From: JAAEPI01 sp964352625 | GTDB taxonomy: Bacteria; Bacteroidota; Bacteroidia; Cytophagales; Cyclobacteriaceae | Length of the DNA stretch: 64,000 nt | Assembly: GCA_964352625.1 (NCBI GenBank) | Contig: CAYGSD010000001.1 | Coordinates: 466,170 to 530,169 of the forward strand | Direction of reading: 5' to 3' | Shown: positions 15,355 to 24,066 of the stretch, piece after piece | How positions within the stretch are numbered: position 1 is the stretch's first letter | Layout of the letters: the number at the start of each line of letters is the position of its first letter | The notes under the pieces: generated by a model | Databases searched by the model: none | What the model was told of the DNA's origin: nothing | The model's input: only the letters and a program-made list of their open reading frames with translations | Position numbers and translations under genes: made by a program

Positions 15355-16266
15355 GTGACCCACGGAACCCACAACGCAATCGAAGACCCTCGCAATGAGG
15401 ATGTTCTAATCTATATCAATGGCGAGTACTTCCCTCGCAAGGAGGCCAAGATTTCTGTTTTTGATAGTGGCTACTTGGTAGGGGATGGCATCTGGGAAGG
15501 CATCCGGCTTCACCATGGCAAGCTCGCATTTATCGACCAACACTTGGACAGACTTTGGCAGGCATCTTATGCTGTGGGAATGAGGTTTCCGTTCACCAAG
15601 GGGGAGTTGACTTCCACGATTTTTGAGGTGCTCGGAAAGAACGACATGCACGATGACGTGCACATACGGCTCATGATCACGCGCGGCATCAAGAAAACTC
15701 CCTCGCAAGATCCTAGGCTCACGATCTCCGGCCCCAATGTGGTGATCATCGCCGAACACAAAAAGGCTTCTACGGAAACAGCCGAAAAAGGCATCACACT
15801 TTTCACCAGCACCATTCGTCGCGGCTCCCCCGACTACCTCGACCCAAAGCTCAACTGCCACAGCAAGCTCCACGAAGTGCAAGCCTTGATCCAAGCCATA
15901 GAAGCAGGGGCTGACGAAGCTTTGATGTTGGACATTAATGGATTCGTCTCCACTTGCAACGCCACCAATTTCTTCATTGTGCGAGGCGAGGAAGTTTGGA
16001 CCTCTACAGGCGAGTATTGCATGAATGGCATCACCCGAGCAAATGTGATCAGGGTTTGTGAAGAAAATGGAATAACAGTCAGGCAAAAGAATTTCTCGCT
16101 GTACGACACCTACGGAGCGGATGAGGCTTTCGTCACAGGGACTTTTGGAGGCCTTACTCCGGTGAATAGAATAGATGGAAGAGTAATTGGAAACGGGAAG
16201 TTGGGCAAGGTGACCAAGCTGCTGATTGGTTTGTATAATGAGTTGATTGAAAAAGAAGTGAAATGA
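15355..16266 (+). CDS. Class IV PLP aminotransferase
   Basis: 303 residues of the branched-chain/D-amino-acid aminotransferase and aminodeoxychorismate lyase fold. Seen: FDSGYLVGDGIWEGIR near the N-terminus, R-x-x-x-R positions around RLMITRG, the PLP lysine most likely K165 in LDPKLNCHSK, then GADEALMLDINGFV, MNGITRANVI and ADEAFVTGTFGGLTPV. The phosphate-side E-x-x-x-N motif reads STCNATN, unlike standard IlvE (SEGAGEN), so the substrate may differ. An in-frame TAA sits directly before GTG 15355, which forces that start. It is probably linked in function to the sulfotransferase-like gene downstream. Confidence 0.88.
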   Translation: MTHGTHNAIEDPRNEDVLIYINGEYFPRKEAKISVFDSGYLVGDGIWEGIRLHHGKLAFIDQHLDRLWQASYAVGMRFPFTKGELTSTIFEVLGKNDMHDDVHIRLMITRGIKKTPSQDPRLTISGPNVVIIAEHKKASTETAEKGITLFTSTIRRGSPDYLDPKLNCHSKLHEVQALIQAIEAGADEALMLDINGFVSTCNATNFFIVRGEEVWTSTGEYCMNGITRANVIRVCEENGITVRQKNFSLYDTYGADEAFVTGTFGGLTPVNRIDGRVIGNGKLGKVTKLLIGLYNELIEKEVK

Positions 16267-16730
16267 TTTTTCTGTTCCCACTCAAACGTAAAACCGCTCA
16301 AGCCGCTAGGCTTTTACTTTCTGTCTTGACACAGAAAGTAAACAAAGAAGTCAAGGCTTAATGAAGCGGGCTAAAAACAGCTTAGATGCCTAAAATTCAC
16401 TAAGCGCCTCTCCTTCGTCGAGTTGAATAAGTGAATTTCTTCACGGCAACTTCGCAGTTTTCTTTACGCCCTTATTCACTGAGGCCATTCACAACTCTTT
16501 CCGGCCTTGAATAAAATCATTTTCCGAATAGCAAGGCAAAGCGATTAAGAAATTCAATAACTCGAACGTAGTGAGCCAATTGGATTTTCAGCGCAAGCCG
16601 AAGCAATTCTATGATTTTATTCACGCCTTGATTTTTTGCTTCTTTTTCATCCAAGGAAAAAGAAGGGCCCCTCCGGCCAGAGGAGAGAACGAAATGAGTA
16701 TTTTAGTGAGTATCGGATTTTTTTAATTAG
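16267..16730 (+). repeat. Intergenic repeat element with two hairpins
   Basis: 464 bases without a gene. The left hairpin is TTTACTTTCTGT (16313-16324) with ACAGAAAGTAAA (16331-16342), a perfect 12-bp stem. The right hairpin is CTTCTTTTT (16639-16647) with AAAAAGAAG (16657-16665), followed by GC-rich GGGCCCCTCCGGCC. From memory, similar hairpin-bounded stretches occur between genes in many Cytophagia genomes. No transposase frame is visible inside. It separates the aminotransferase from its likely partner. Confidence 0.6.
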
Positions 16731-17456
16731 ATGAAAGAGGAAACCAAACGAATCTGCCTTTGGTCTGGCCCCAGAAATATCTCCACTGCCATGATGTACT
16801 CCTTTGCGCAGCGCGAGGACACAGCGGTTTTTGATGAGCCATTTTACGGTTACTACCTAAAGCATTCCCCCGCAAATAAGTATCACCCGGGCGCACCTCA
16901 AATCATGGTTGAGCAGGAAACTGACCCAGACCAACTCATTGATTGGACCCTTAACGAGGGGCGAAAACCTGTCCTGTTTTTCAAGCACATGACTCATCAC
17001 CTGCTAGACATGGACAGGTCATTTCTCAAAGACACCATCAACATCATCCTTACTCGAGAGCCAAAACCCATGATCGCCTCATTTGCCAAGGTCATCCCCA
17101 ATCCGACCATTTCAGATATTGGGTACCAGCTTCATCTTGACCTAATCGATGAAATGAAAGTATTGAGCATTCCCTTTTATGTTCTCGACTCCAAGGGTGT
17201 ATTGATCGACCCTAAAAAGGCGCTTGCTAAACTTTGTGATTTTATCGGAATTCAATTTGATGATTCAATGCTTAATTGGGTAGCTGGTCCTCGACCTGAG
17301 GACGGTTCTTGGGCAAAGTACTGGTACGGGAATGTTCACAAGTCCACAAGCTTTCAAAAATATGAGCCTAAAGAAGTTGAGCTTCCTGAAAAACTGGAGC
17401 CACTTTTGAAGGAGTGTGAAAAATGTTATCAAGCACTTCAGCAATACATGCTATGA
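16731..17456 (+). CDS. Sulfotransferase-like P-loop protein
   Basis: 241 residues. The N-terminal LWSGPRNISTAMMYSF matches the 5'-phosphosulfate-binding loop of sulfotransferases (W11 to S18), followed by DEPFYGYYL. FFKHMTHHL and ILTREPKPMIASFAK supply the expected strand and 3'-phosphate-binding region. It would move sulfate from PAPS to an acceptor, or it is a binding-only relative. The class IV aminotransferase upstream suggests a shared substrate, and its stop codon overlaps the next gene by four bases (ATGA). Confidence 0.75.
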   Translation: MKEETKRICLWSGPRNISTAMMYSFAQREDTAVFDEPFYGYYLKHSPANKYHPGAPQIMVEQETDPDQLIDWTLNEGRKPVLFFKHMTHHLLDMDRSFLKDTINIILTREPKPMIASFAKVIPNPTISDIGYQLHLDLIDEMKVLSIPFYVLDSKGVLIDPKKALAKLCDFIGIQFDDSMLNWVAGPRPEDGSWAKYWYGNVHKSTSFQKYEPKEVELPEKLEPLLKECEKCYQALQQYML

Positions 17457-18394
17457 TCAAAATCCGTTTCGCACTTCTATCAGCCGTTTTCCTTCTTGTC
17501 GTTTCCACATATGCTCAGAATTCCGTCAAAACACACGAAGGTGTAATGATTGGAGGCATCAAACAATGGATTGGGGCACGGGGTGACGATTCGTCAAAAC
17601 CATTATTGCTATTTCTTCATGGGGGGCCAGGGTTCTCTTCACGCAGCTATTCTAAAAAGTTCGTCAAAGAATTAAAGAAGGATTTCATTGTCACTCAGTG
17701 GGACCAACGAGAGACGGGCATCACGAAACATTGGGGGCCGTATGCTGATTCACTTACGCTTGACCTGTTTTATCAGGACACAGAAGAGGTTGTAGATTAT
17801 GTGATTGATCGATTCAACAAACAAAAAATCTACTTGGCCGGCTACTCTTGGGGAGGCCTACTTGGGATGAACTATGCCAATAATCACTCAGAAAAATTAC
17901 ATGCTTACATCCATGTGAATGGGATGATCAGTGGAGATGAAAATGTAGAAAGAATTCAAAAACTATTGCTTGATAAATCGGAAGACCTAAACGAAGTTGA
18001 TCGTGCGGAATTGACACAAATTCAGGTGCCTCTAACTTCATGGCAAGACTATTATCTCCAAAGAAAGTGGACAGCCAAGCTGCTGACTGAAAACAACAAT
18101 GAAAGTTATTCTAAGTCTCTGTGGACCGAGTGGGCCTCAAAATGGTGGGGACTTTCGTCAAAAGCCTTTTCTATCGATTTATTCGAGGAAGTGAAATCCA
18201 TCGATTGTCCAATCTATTTCTTTGTTGGCAGAAGAGACTATGTGGCCTATTTCGAAGTTATAGAGGAATTCTATCAGGGATTAGACGCGGACAAAAAAGA
18301 GCTTATTTGGTTTGAGGCAGGGCATGAACTTCCCTCGCAGGATTATAAGAATTTCGCCGCTGAGTTGGTTAGAATTTCTCAGGAATTAAACTAA
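17453..18394 (+). CDS. Secreted alpha/beta hydrolase, proline-iminopeptidase type
   Basis: 313 residues from ATG 17453, with signal peptide about 1-22 (VVSTYAQ-NS). Oxyanion-hole motif HGGPGFSS, nucleophile elbow GYSWGG, acid probably in GRRDYVAYFE and His in AGHELPS give a complete triad. HGGPG is typical of proline iminopeptidases and related enzymes. The four-base overlap with the sulfotransferase-like gene means translational coupling; the frame extends 10 codons further upstream, but that would enlarge the overlap and bury the signal peptide. Confidence 0.88.
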   Translation: MIKIRFALLSAVFLLVVSTYAQNSVKTHEGVMIGGIKQWIGARGDDSSKPLLLFLHGGPGFSSRSYSKKFVKELKKDFIVTQWDQRETGITKHWGPYADSLTLDLFYQDTEEVVDYVIDRFNKQKIYLAGYSWGGLLGMNYANNHSEKLHAYIHVNGMISGDENVERIQKLLLDKSEDLNEVDRAELTQIQVPLTSWQDYYLQRKWTAKLLTENNNESYSKSLWTEWASKWWGLSSKAFSIDLFEEVKSIDCPIYFFVGRRDYVAYFEVIEEFYQGLDADKKELIWFEAGHELPSQDYKNFAAELVRISQELN

Positions 18395-18407
18395 AGAGGT
18401 TTATAAT

Positions 18408-18424
18408 TTACTTGACACAAGTAA
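18408..18424. promoter_or_regulatory. 17-bp inverted repeat, possible operator
   Basis: TTACTTG-ACA-CAAGTAA, perfect 7-bp arms, 44 bases before the GTG of the next gene. It could be a repressor site. No T-run follows, so it is not a terminator of the hydrolase gene. Confidence 0.35.
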
Positions 18425-18467
18425 TAACAACTAGATGTAAATTTATATGAACCTAATATGATCCAAA

Positions 18468-19523
18468 GTGACAAACGCTGAATTTCACGATTTTCTGGAT
18501 TACTTGAAGCTCCTAGTGAGGAATCCATCTGTAGTTGGTTTTGAAACTCCTTTTTTTAGATTTCTGGAAAGGGAATTAGAGGATCTTGGCATCAAAACGA
18601 CTCGCTATCAGGGTATCCTTGTGGCGGAGGGAGCTGCTCCAAATTCGAACTATTTGTCGGCTCACATCGACAGGCACGGGCTCATTTGCACCGGGCCAAA
18701 GGAATTTCAATACGCGGCATTTATAGCCCAAAACAAAAGCGAACAGACGGGCACCTCCACTTCTGAGGAGATGCTCATCAAGATTGCTCATCGGTTTGCC
18801 GGTGAAAAAGTCATGGCCTATGAACCCTGGTCGGGCAGTTATCTTGGGCATGGCACCATTCGAGATGCATTTATCGATGAGCGGGTAAACAACCTTTTCA
18901 TGATCATCGACGGGTTCGATCACCTGACGGCAGGCATACCCATTGCGTACTCCGACAAAATAAAAATGGCGGACGGAAAGATTTCGGCTCAACTAGACAA
19001 TGTCCTTTCCGCTGCGATCATTCTATACTTGTACTCCAATGGCTATCAGGGAACGGCTTTTTTCACCTCTCAAGAAGAAGCCGGAAGAAGCTGGCGATTT
19101 TTAGCCGAATGGTTTGGGAGAAAAAAGCTTTCAACCAACCGATTAATCGTGCTCGACACCAGTCCTTTTAACAGCCCCGAAGAAGCCTTTCAGCAAAACC
19201 TCATCTTACGTTGGAAAGATGCTACAGCTCCTTTCGATAAAAACTTGACCAACCAACTGGATGAACTGACCAAGAAGATGGATGTCTCAACTATTTTCAA
19301 AGACCTTTTCATTGATGAAGCCAATGAGAGAAAGCGTGAAAAAGGCGAAAAAGAGCTGTCTCTTGGACGCACCGAACTCGGCAGGCTCATAGAAGCAACA
19401 AGTGGGAATGTGACGGGCACTACCCTCCAAATTCCCACCATTGAATATCATACGGCTAACGAGACTGCAACAGTCGAATCCATTCAATCTGCTATCAATG
19501 TGCTGAAGCAGCTATTGAATTAA
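18468..19523 (+). CDS. Divergent M42/M20-type zinc peptidase
   Basis: 351 residues. Despite weak overall likeness it keeps the full ligand set of two-zinc aminopeptidases: H66-I-D68, D177 (AQLDN), E203-E204 (SQEEAG), D230 (VLDTS) and a late His in IEYHTANE. The usual start FET/GFE after P-S-V-V-G is present. An in-frame TGA three codons upstream forces GTG 18468. It converges, 6 bases apart, on a standard M42 peptidase, and the two may be old paralogues. The peptide substrate is unknown. Confidence 0.78.
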   Translation: MTNAEFHDFLDYLKLLVRNPSVVGFETPFFRFLERELEDLGIKTTRYQGILVAEGAAPNSNYLSAHIDRHGLICTGPKEFQYAAFIAQNKSEQTGTSTSEEMLIKIAHRFAGEKVMAYEPWSGSYLGHGTIRDAFIDERVNNLFMIIDGFDHLTAGIPIAYSDKIKMADGKISAQLDNVLSAAIILYLYSNGYQGTAFFTSQEEAGRSWRFLAEWFGRKKLSTNRLIVLDTSPFNSPEEAFQQNLILRWKDATAPFDKNLTNQLDELTKKMDVSTIFKDLFIDEANERKREKGEKELSLGRTELGRLIEATSGNVTGTTLQIPTIEYHTANETATVESIQSAINVLKQLLN

Positions 19524-19529
19524 ATGTGG

Positions 19530-20597
19530 CTATTTTAAGTATCTAAAATCCTGCCCGTCTTTCACTTGACAAACGGTCTCGTAAATCAGTCGGATCACGC
19601 TCTCCACATCATCCTTGTGCACCATCTCCACAGTGGTATGCATGTACTTGAGCGGAAGTGAAATCAAAGCTGCTGCTACTCCAATATCAGAATAAGCAAA
19701 GGCATCTGTGTCTGTGCCTGTAGATCGGGAGGCGGCTTGGCGCTGAATCGGAATTTTATTCTTCTCGGCCACATCGAGGATCATATCTCGAACATTGTTC
19801 TGAACAGCCGGGCCATACGTCACGGCTGGCCCCTTACCAGCAGTAGTATCACCGCTTACCTTCTTGTCGTACATTGGTGATTGCGTATCATGCGTCACAT
19901 CCGTCACAATTGCCAAATTTGGCTTGATTCGATGGGCCATCATTTCTGCACCTCGCAATCCAATTTCTTCCTGAACTGAATTCACAACATAGAGCCCAAA
20001 TGGCAACTTCACTTTGTTCTCAGAAATTCGTCGGGCCACTTCCGCAATCATGAAACCTCCAGCACGGTTATCGAGCGCTCTACCAACTAAGTACTTTTCA
20101 TTGAGTTCCATCAACTCATCTTCGAAGGTGGCAACAGTTCCTACATGGATGCCCATTTCTTCGACTTCCTTGTCTGACTCAGCTCCCACATCTATACAGA
20201 TGTTTTTCAGAGAAGGTGGCTCCTCTTTCTCCTTGCGCACATGAATGGCCGGCCAGCCGAAAACTCCTTTTACAGGCCCCTTTTTGGTATGAAGGTTCAC
20301 TCTCATGGACGGTGCAATCTGATGATCAGACCCGCCATTTCTCACGACATAGATGTAGCCTTCTTTGGTCACGTAGTTCACAAACCAGCTAATCTCATCG
20401 GCATGTGCCTCAATGACTACTTTGTATTTTGCCTCCGGATTGATCACTCCATAAACACTACCATATGTGTCTACTTCATAGCCATCAACATACGGCTTGA
20501 TGTAATCCAACCATATTTTCTGCCCTTCCACTTCGAACCCGGTCGGGGCGGCATTGTTGAGGTATTTGAATAAGAATTCTTTGCTCTTTTTGTCCAT
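19530..20597 (-). CDS. M42-family glutamyl/leucyl-type aminopeptidase
   Basis: 355 residues, cytosolic, expected to form a tetrahedral dodecamer that trims peptides from the proteasome-like machinery. Two-zinc ligands: H65-A-D67, D176 (ALDNRAGG), catalytic E210 with E211 (VQEEIGLRGA), D233 (VTDVTHD) and His in KYMHTTVEM. APTGFE at the N-terminus is the family start. Its 3' end meets the divergent relative at 18468 with no room for a terminator. Confidence 0.93.
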   Translation of the reverse strand: MDKKSKEFLFKYLNNAAPTGFEVEGQKIWLDYIKPYVDGYEVDTYGSVYGVINPEAKYKVVIEAHADEISWFVNYVTKEGYIYVVRNGGSDHQIAPSMRVNLHTKKGPVKGVFGWPAIHVRKEKEEPPSLKNICIDVGAESDKEVEEMGIHVGTVATFEDELMELNEKYLVGRALDNRAGGFMIAEVARRISENKVKLPFGLYVVNSVQEEIGLRGAEMMAHRIKPNLAIVTDVTHDTQSPMYDKKVSGDTTAGKGPAVTYGPAVQNNVRDMILDVAEKNKIPIQRQAASRSTGTDTDAFAYSDIGVAAALISLPLKYMHTTVEMVHKDDVESVIRLIYETVCQVKDGQDFRYLK

Positions 20598-20773
20598 ATA
20601 ATTTGCAAGTTACTAGCTTCAAGCTTCAAGGACTTAATTTTCTTAAGTAGCCCTATAGCATTTTTTGTTCTTCAAGTATTAGTTCTTGGATAGCTTTTTT
20701 GAACTCATGTCTTTCAGCCTACTGCTCCTAACTTGTCACTTAAAGCTTGTGACTTAAAGTTCGCACCTCGTAT

Positions 20774-22357
20774 CTATAAAGGAATATTCCCGTGTTTCTT
20801 CCTTGGCAATTTATCCACTTTGTTCTCCAGCATTTCATAGGCTTGAATAAGTTTCTTTCGCGTGTTGTGCGGGAGGATTACTTCGTCAATAAATCCTCTG
20901 CTCGCTGCAATGTACGGGTTGGCAAATTTCTCCGTGTATTCATCAATTTTTTCCTGCAATTTTTGATTCGAATCTTCTGCACTGTCTATTTCCTTTTTGA
21001 AAATAATCTCTGACGCTCCTTGCGCACCCATCACGGCGATCTCTGCTGTTGGCCAAGCAAAGTTCATGTCAGCTCCTATGTGCTTAGAATTCATCACATC
21101 ATACGCCCCTCCATACGCTTTGCGGGTGATGACCGTAATTCTCGGAACGGTCGCCTCACTAAATGCATAAAGTAATTTCGCTCCATTGGTGATGATTCCA
21201 TTCCACTCCTGATCTGTACCAGGCAGAAACCCGGGCACATCTTCTAAAACCAAAAGGGGTACGTTGAAACTATCACAAAACCTAACGAACCTACCCGCCT
21301 TAGTGCTGGAATGGATATCTAAAACTCCCGCCATTTGCATCGGCTGATTGGCCACAATGCCAATGCTTCTTCCGGCTAATCTGGCGAACCCACAAATGAT
21401 GTTTTCTGCAAAATCCTTGTGCACTTCAAAGAATGAATCCTGATCGATGATACCACTGATCACATCGTGCATATCATATGGCTGACTGGGATTATCTGGC
21501 AGGATGCTGTCTAGAGCTGTTCTTGTTTCGTCCACTGACGTGTAGTCTAGCATCGGAGGCATATCCTCACAATTGGACGGGATGTAGCTTAGCAGTTTCT
21601 TGATTTCCAGAATGCACTGAGCCTCGTTTTTGCACGCAAAATGGGTGACACCACTCTTAGAAGCATGTGTTTGTGCACCTCCCAGCTCTTCACTGGTTAC
21701 TTCCTCGTTGGTCACTGTTTTCACCACGTTGGGGCCTGTGACAAACATGTAGCTAGACTGCTCCACCATGAAAATGAAATCGGTGATGGCAGGTGAATAA
21801 ACGGCCCCCCCTGCACATGGGCCAAGAATGGCCGAAATCTGAGGCACCACGCCCGAAGCTAAGGTATTCCTATAGAAGATATCTGCATACCCACCTAGAG
21901 ACACAACACCTTCCTGAATTCGTGCTCCTCCTGAATCATTTAGGCCAATTACAGGATGGCCATTTTTCATTGCCAAATCCATGATCTTGACAATTTTTTC
22001 AGCAAAGGTTTCTGAAAGAGATCCTCCGAAAACCGTGAAGTCCTGGCTGAAGACATAGACCATTCTTCCTTCGATGGTTCCGTATCCGGTAATTACTCCG
22101 TCTCCAAGAATCTTTTGTTTCTCCATCCCGAAATCAGTGGAACGATGAGTGACAAACTTGCCAATTTCCTGAAACGACCCCTTGTCCAGCAAAAGATCAA
22201 TTCGCTCGCGTGCGGTGAGTTTGCCTTTTTCATGTTGCTTATCAATTCTTGCCTGACCACCACCCAGCAAAGCTTCTTGATTCATTTTCTCAAGTCTCTC
22301 TGTTTTTTCTTTGGTAGTCGTAATAACGCTTGCGGATTTAGGTTTTTCGTTGCTCAT
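20774..22357 (-). CDS. pccB: Acyl-CoA carboxylase beta (carboxyltransferase) subunit
   Basis: 527 residues; carboxyltransferase half of a biotin-dependent acyl-CoA carboxylase, most like propionyl-CoA carboxylase. It moves CO2 from carboxybiotin to propionyl-CoA, giving methylmalonyl-CoA. Crotonase-type domains are both present: NDSGGARIQEG and ILGPCAGGAVYSPA in the N half, EDVPGFLPGTDQEWNGII, RKAYGGAYDVMNSK and the final RKKHGNIPL in the C half. The alpha subunit (biotin carboxylase/BCCP) is not in the window, so it must be elsewhere. Propionyl versus acetyl specificity cannot be settled here. Confidence 0.92.
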   Translation of the reverse strand: MSNEKPKSASVITTTKEKTERLEKMNQEALLGGGQARIDKQHEKGKLTARERIDLLLDKGSFQEIGKFVTHRSTDFGMEKQKILGDGVITGYGTIEGRMVYVFSQDFTVFGGSLSETFAEKIVKIMDLAMKNGHPVIGLNDSGGARIQEGVVSLGGYADIFYRNTLASGVVPQISAILGPCAGGAVYSPAITDFIFMVEQSSYMFVTGPNVVKTVTNEEVTSEELGGAQTHASKSGVTHFACKNEAQCILEIKKLLSYIPSNCEDMPPMLDYTSVDETRTALDSILPDNPSQPYDMHDVISGIIDQDSFFEVHKDFAENIICGFARLAGRSIGIVANQPMQMAGVLDIHSSTKAGRFVRFCDSFNVPLLVLEDVPGFLPGTDQEWNGIITNGAKLLYAFSEATVPRITVITRKAYGGAYDVMNSKHIGADMNFAWPTAEIAVMGAQGASEIIFKKEIDSAEDSNQKLQEKIDEYTEKFANPYIAASRGFIDEVILPHNTRKKLIQAYEMLENKVDKLPRKKHGNIPL

Positions 22358-22377
22358 TCTTTGGGTATTGAGGTTGC

Positions 22378-22385
22378 CAAAGTTA
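22378..22385 (-). promoter_or_regulatory. -7 element for pccB
   Basis: On the minus strand TAACTTTG, an exact TAnnTTTG match, 20 bases before the pccB start. TCTG lies 16 bases further up as a weak -33 box. Confidence 0.45.
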
Positions 22386-22455
22386 TCACAAGATGAAGTG
22401 ACAGATTTGTTAAACTTTTATGAATATTCTAAGAAAAAGTTATATTGCGTCGCGA

Positions 22456-23403
22456 ATGAGAATAGCAGTCATCGATATGGGCACCAATACCTTTCACCTC
22501 CTGATAGCGGAGTTGAGTGGGACATCTTTCTCTGTACTTCACAAGGAGAGAGCAGTCGTACGCATCGGACAGCAAGGCATTCAGGAAGGTTGGATTGCGC
22601 TGGATGCTCAAACTCGTACATTATCCACGTTGGTGGAATTCAAAAAACAAACAGACAAATTCAAGGTTGATCGGATTTTCGCTACCGCCACTAGTGCCAT
22701 TAGAAGTGCTGCGAACGGCTTGGATTTGGTGCGGATGATCAAAGAAACCACGGATATTGATGTAAAAATTATTTCGGGACAGGAAGAGGCAAACCATATT
22801 TACCACGGGGCAAGACGTGCAGTGGATATTTCCAAGGGCACCTTTCTTATCATGGACATTGGAGGTGGAAGCATCGAGTTTATTATAGCCAAAGATGGTG
22901 AAGCCATGTGGATGGAGAGTTTCGAGATTGGGGGTCAGCGTTTGATTGATGAGTTTCACAAGAATGACCCCATCACTTTCGGAGAAATTGAAAATCTAGA
23001 ACACTATTTTGAAAGGTCACTCGACAAACTCCATGAAGCTTGCAAGACTTTTCAACCTACGACCCTGCTTGGTTGCTCCGGCACGTTCGATACCTTAAGT
23101 GATATTTATTGCCATGAGACAACTATCACAAGTGATCCAAACGCCACAGATTTACCGATTTCATTGGATCATTACCACGAACTACATGCTCGTCTGATCA
23201 CACTGAATCGTCAGGAAAGACTGGCAATTCCGGGCATGATCGAAATGCGGGTAGAAATGATCGTAGTGGCCAGCGTCCTGATTTCTTATCTGATGCGACG
23301 ATACGACCTCACCGAAATGAAGGCCTCTGCATATGCATTGAAAGAGGGTGTGCTTTATGATATTTTGGACAACCTGAAAGGCTTTAAGGTGAAGACTAAA
23401 TAA
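22456..23403 (+). CDS. Ppx/GppA phosphatase (exopolyphosphatase family)
   Basis: 315 residues from ATG 22456. ASKHA fold: first phosphate loop AVIDMGTNTFHLLIAE, SAIRSA, second loop MDIGGGSIEF, and GCSGTFDT. Only the catalytic N-terminal Ppx domain is present, with no C-terminal HD-like domain, as in short exopolyphosphatases that act on polyphosphate or pppGpp. Another ATG 12 codons upstream is possible, but the later one places the first loop where relatives have it. Divergent from pccB, convergent with the next gene. Confidence 0.88.
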   Translation: MRIAVIDMGTNTFHLLIAELSGTSFSVLHKERAVVRIGQQGIQEGWIALDAQTRTLSTLVEFKKQTDKFKVDRIFATATSAIRSAANGLDLVRMIKETTDIDVKIISGQEEANHIYHGARRAVDISKGTFLIMDIGGGSIEFIIAKDGEAMWMESFEIGGQRLIDEFHKNDPITFGEIENLEHYFERSLDKLHEACKTFQPTTLLGCSGTFDTLSDIYCHETTITSDPNATDLPISLDHYHELHARLITLNRQERLAIPGMIEMRVEMIVVASVLISYLMRRYDLTEMKASAYALKEGVLYDILDNLKGFKVKTK

Positions 23404-23420
23404 GCGAACTAGGCGGCTTT

Positions 23421-24026
23421 TTACTCACTCTTCCTCCAAAGAGGATAGATGAATCTAAGTGAATAAGCCATATGCGGCTCATCCTTTTCAAGCTCCGGAA
23501 AGAATCCATAAAAGCCATTTGGTATATACATGGCCTTCACCTCCATCTCCATTTCCTTGAAAATAACCATTCTCCCAACGGCGTTGTAGCTGCTAAGCCC
23601 AAGGTCATTTTTGTTTCCATCCTCATCCGTGAAATCCTTACCTGAATTGATCAGGCTATAGCCAATACCATAAGCAAATTGACCCGCATTGCGAGTAAGG
23701 TTAATGTTGTGATCCAAAATGACCTCATAATTGGCCGACGATCCGGCATAGTCATACCTAAATCTGGGGTTATACTCTAGTTGAAGCTTCTTAGCAAAAA
23801 GCCATACTAGTCCTGCATCCAGACCAAATCCCTGAAGCCCTCTCTCGGAATCATAGCAGCATGTGCGCTGACCGTTAAAATCTCCGAGTTTCTCCGCAGA
23901 TACTAGTCTGTGAGCGGTGCTCCTCCAGGAAAGACCTACGTTCGCCTCCAGCTTCGTATTTTGAGCATTCAAACCGTAAAGGGCACAAATGCTGAGGATG
24001 GTGAAAATTCTTGTACGATTTCTCAT
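23421..24026 (-). CDS. Outer-membrane protein, barrel-like
   Basis: 201 residues with a signal peptide (LYGLNAQ-NT). Alternating strands with aromatic girdle residues (LEYNPRFRYDYAG, GQFAYGIGYSLI, AYSLRFIYPLW) suggest a small beta-barrel. Two adjacent cysteines (RTCCYDSE) in a surface-like loop are unusual. It is 40 bases downstream of the DUF4139 gene in the same direction, probably co-transcribed. No family recognised. Confidence 0.65.
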   Translation of the reverse strand: MRNRTRIFTILSICALYGLNAQNTKLEANVGLSWRSTAHRLVSAEKLGDFNGQRTCCYDSERGLQGFGLDAGLVWLFAKKLQLEYNPRFRYDYAGSSANYEVILDHNINLTRNAGQFAYGIGYSLINSGKDFTDEDGNKNDLGLSSYNAVGRMVIFKEMEMEVKAMYIPNGFYGFFPELEKDEPHMAYSLRFIYPLWRKSE

Positions 24027-24066
24027 TATCTATTGTGTTAGACCGATCCCTGTCTTGGATCGATCC

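Noticed and set aside
15406..16281. 291-codon antisense frame opposite the aminotransferase gene
   Set aside because: The plus-strand gene has full class IV motifs; the antisense product shows no domain and is a by-product of codon use.
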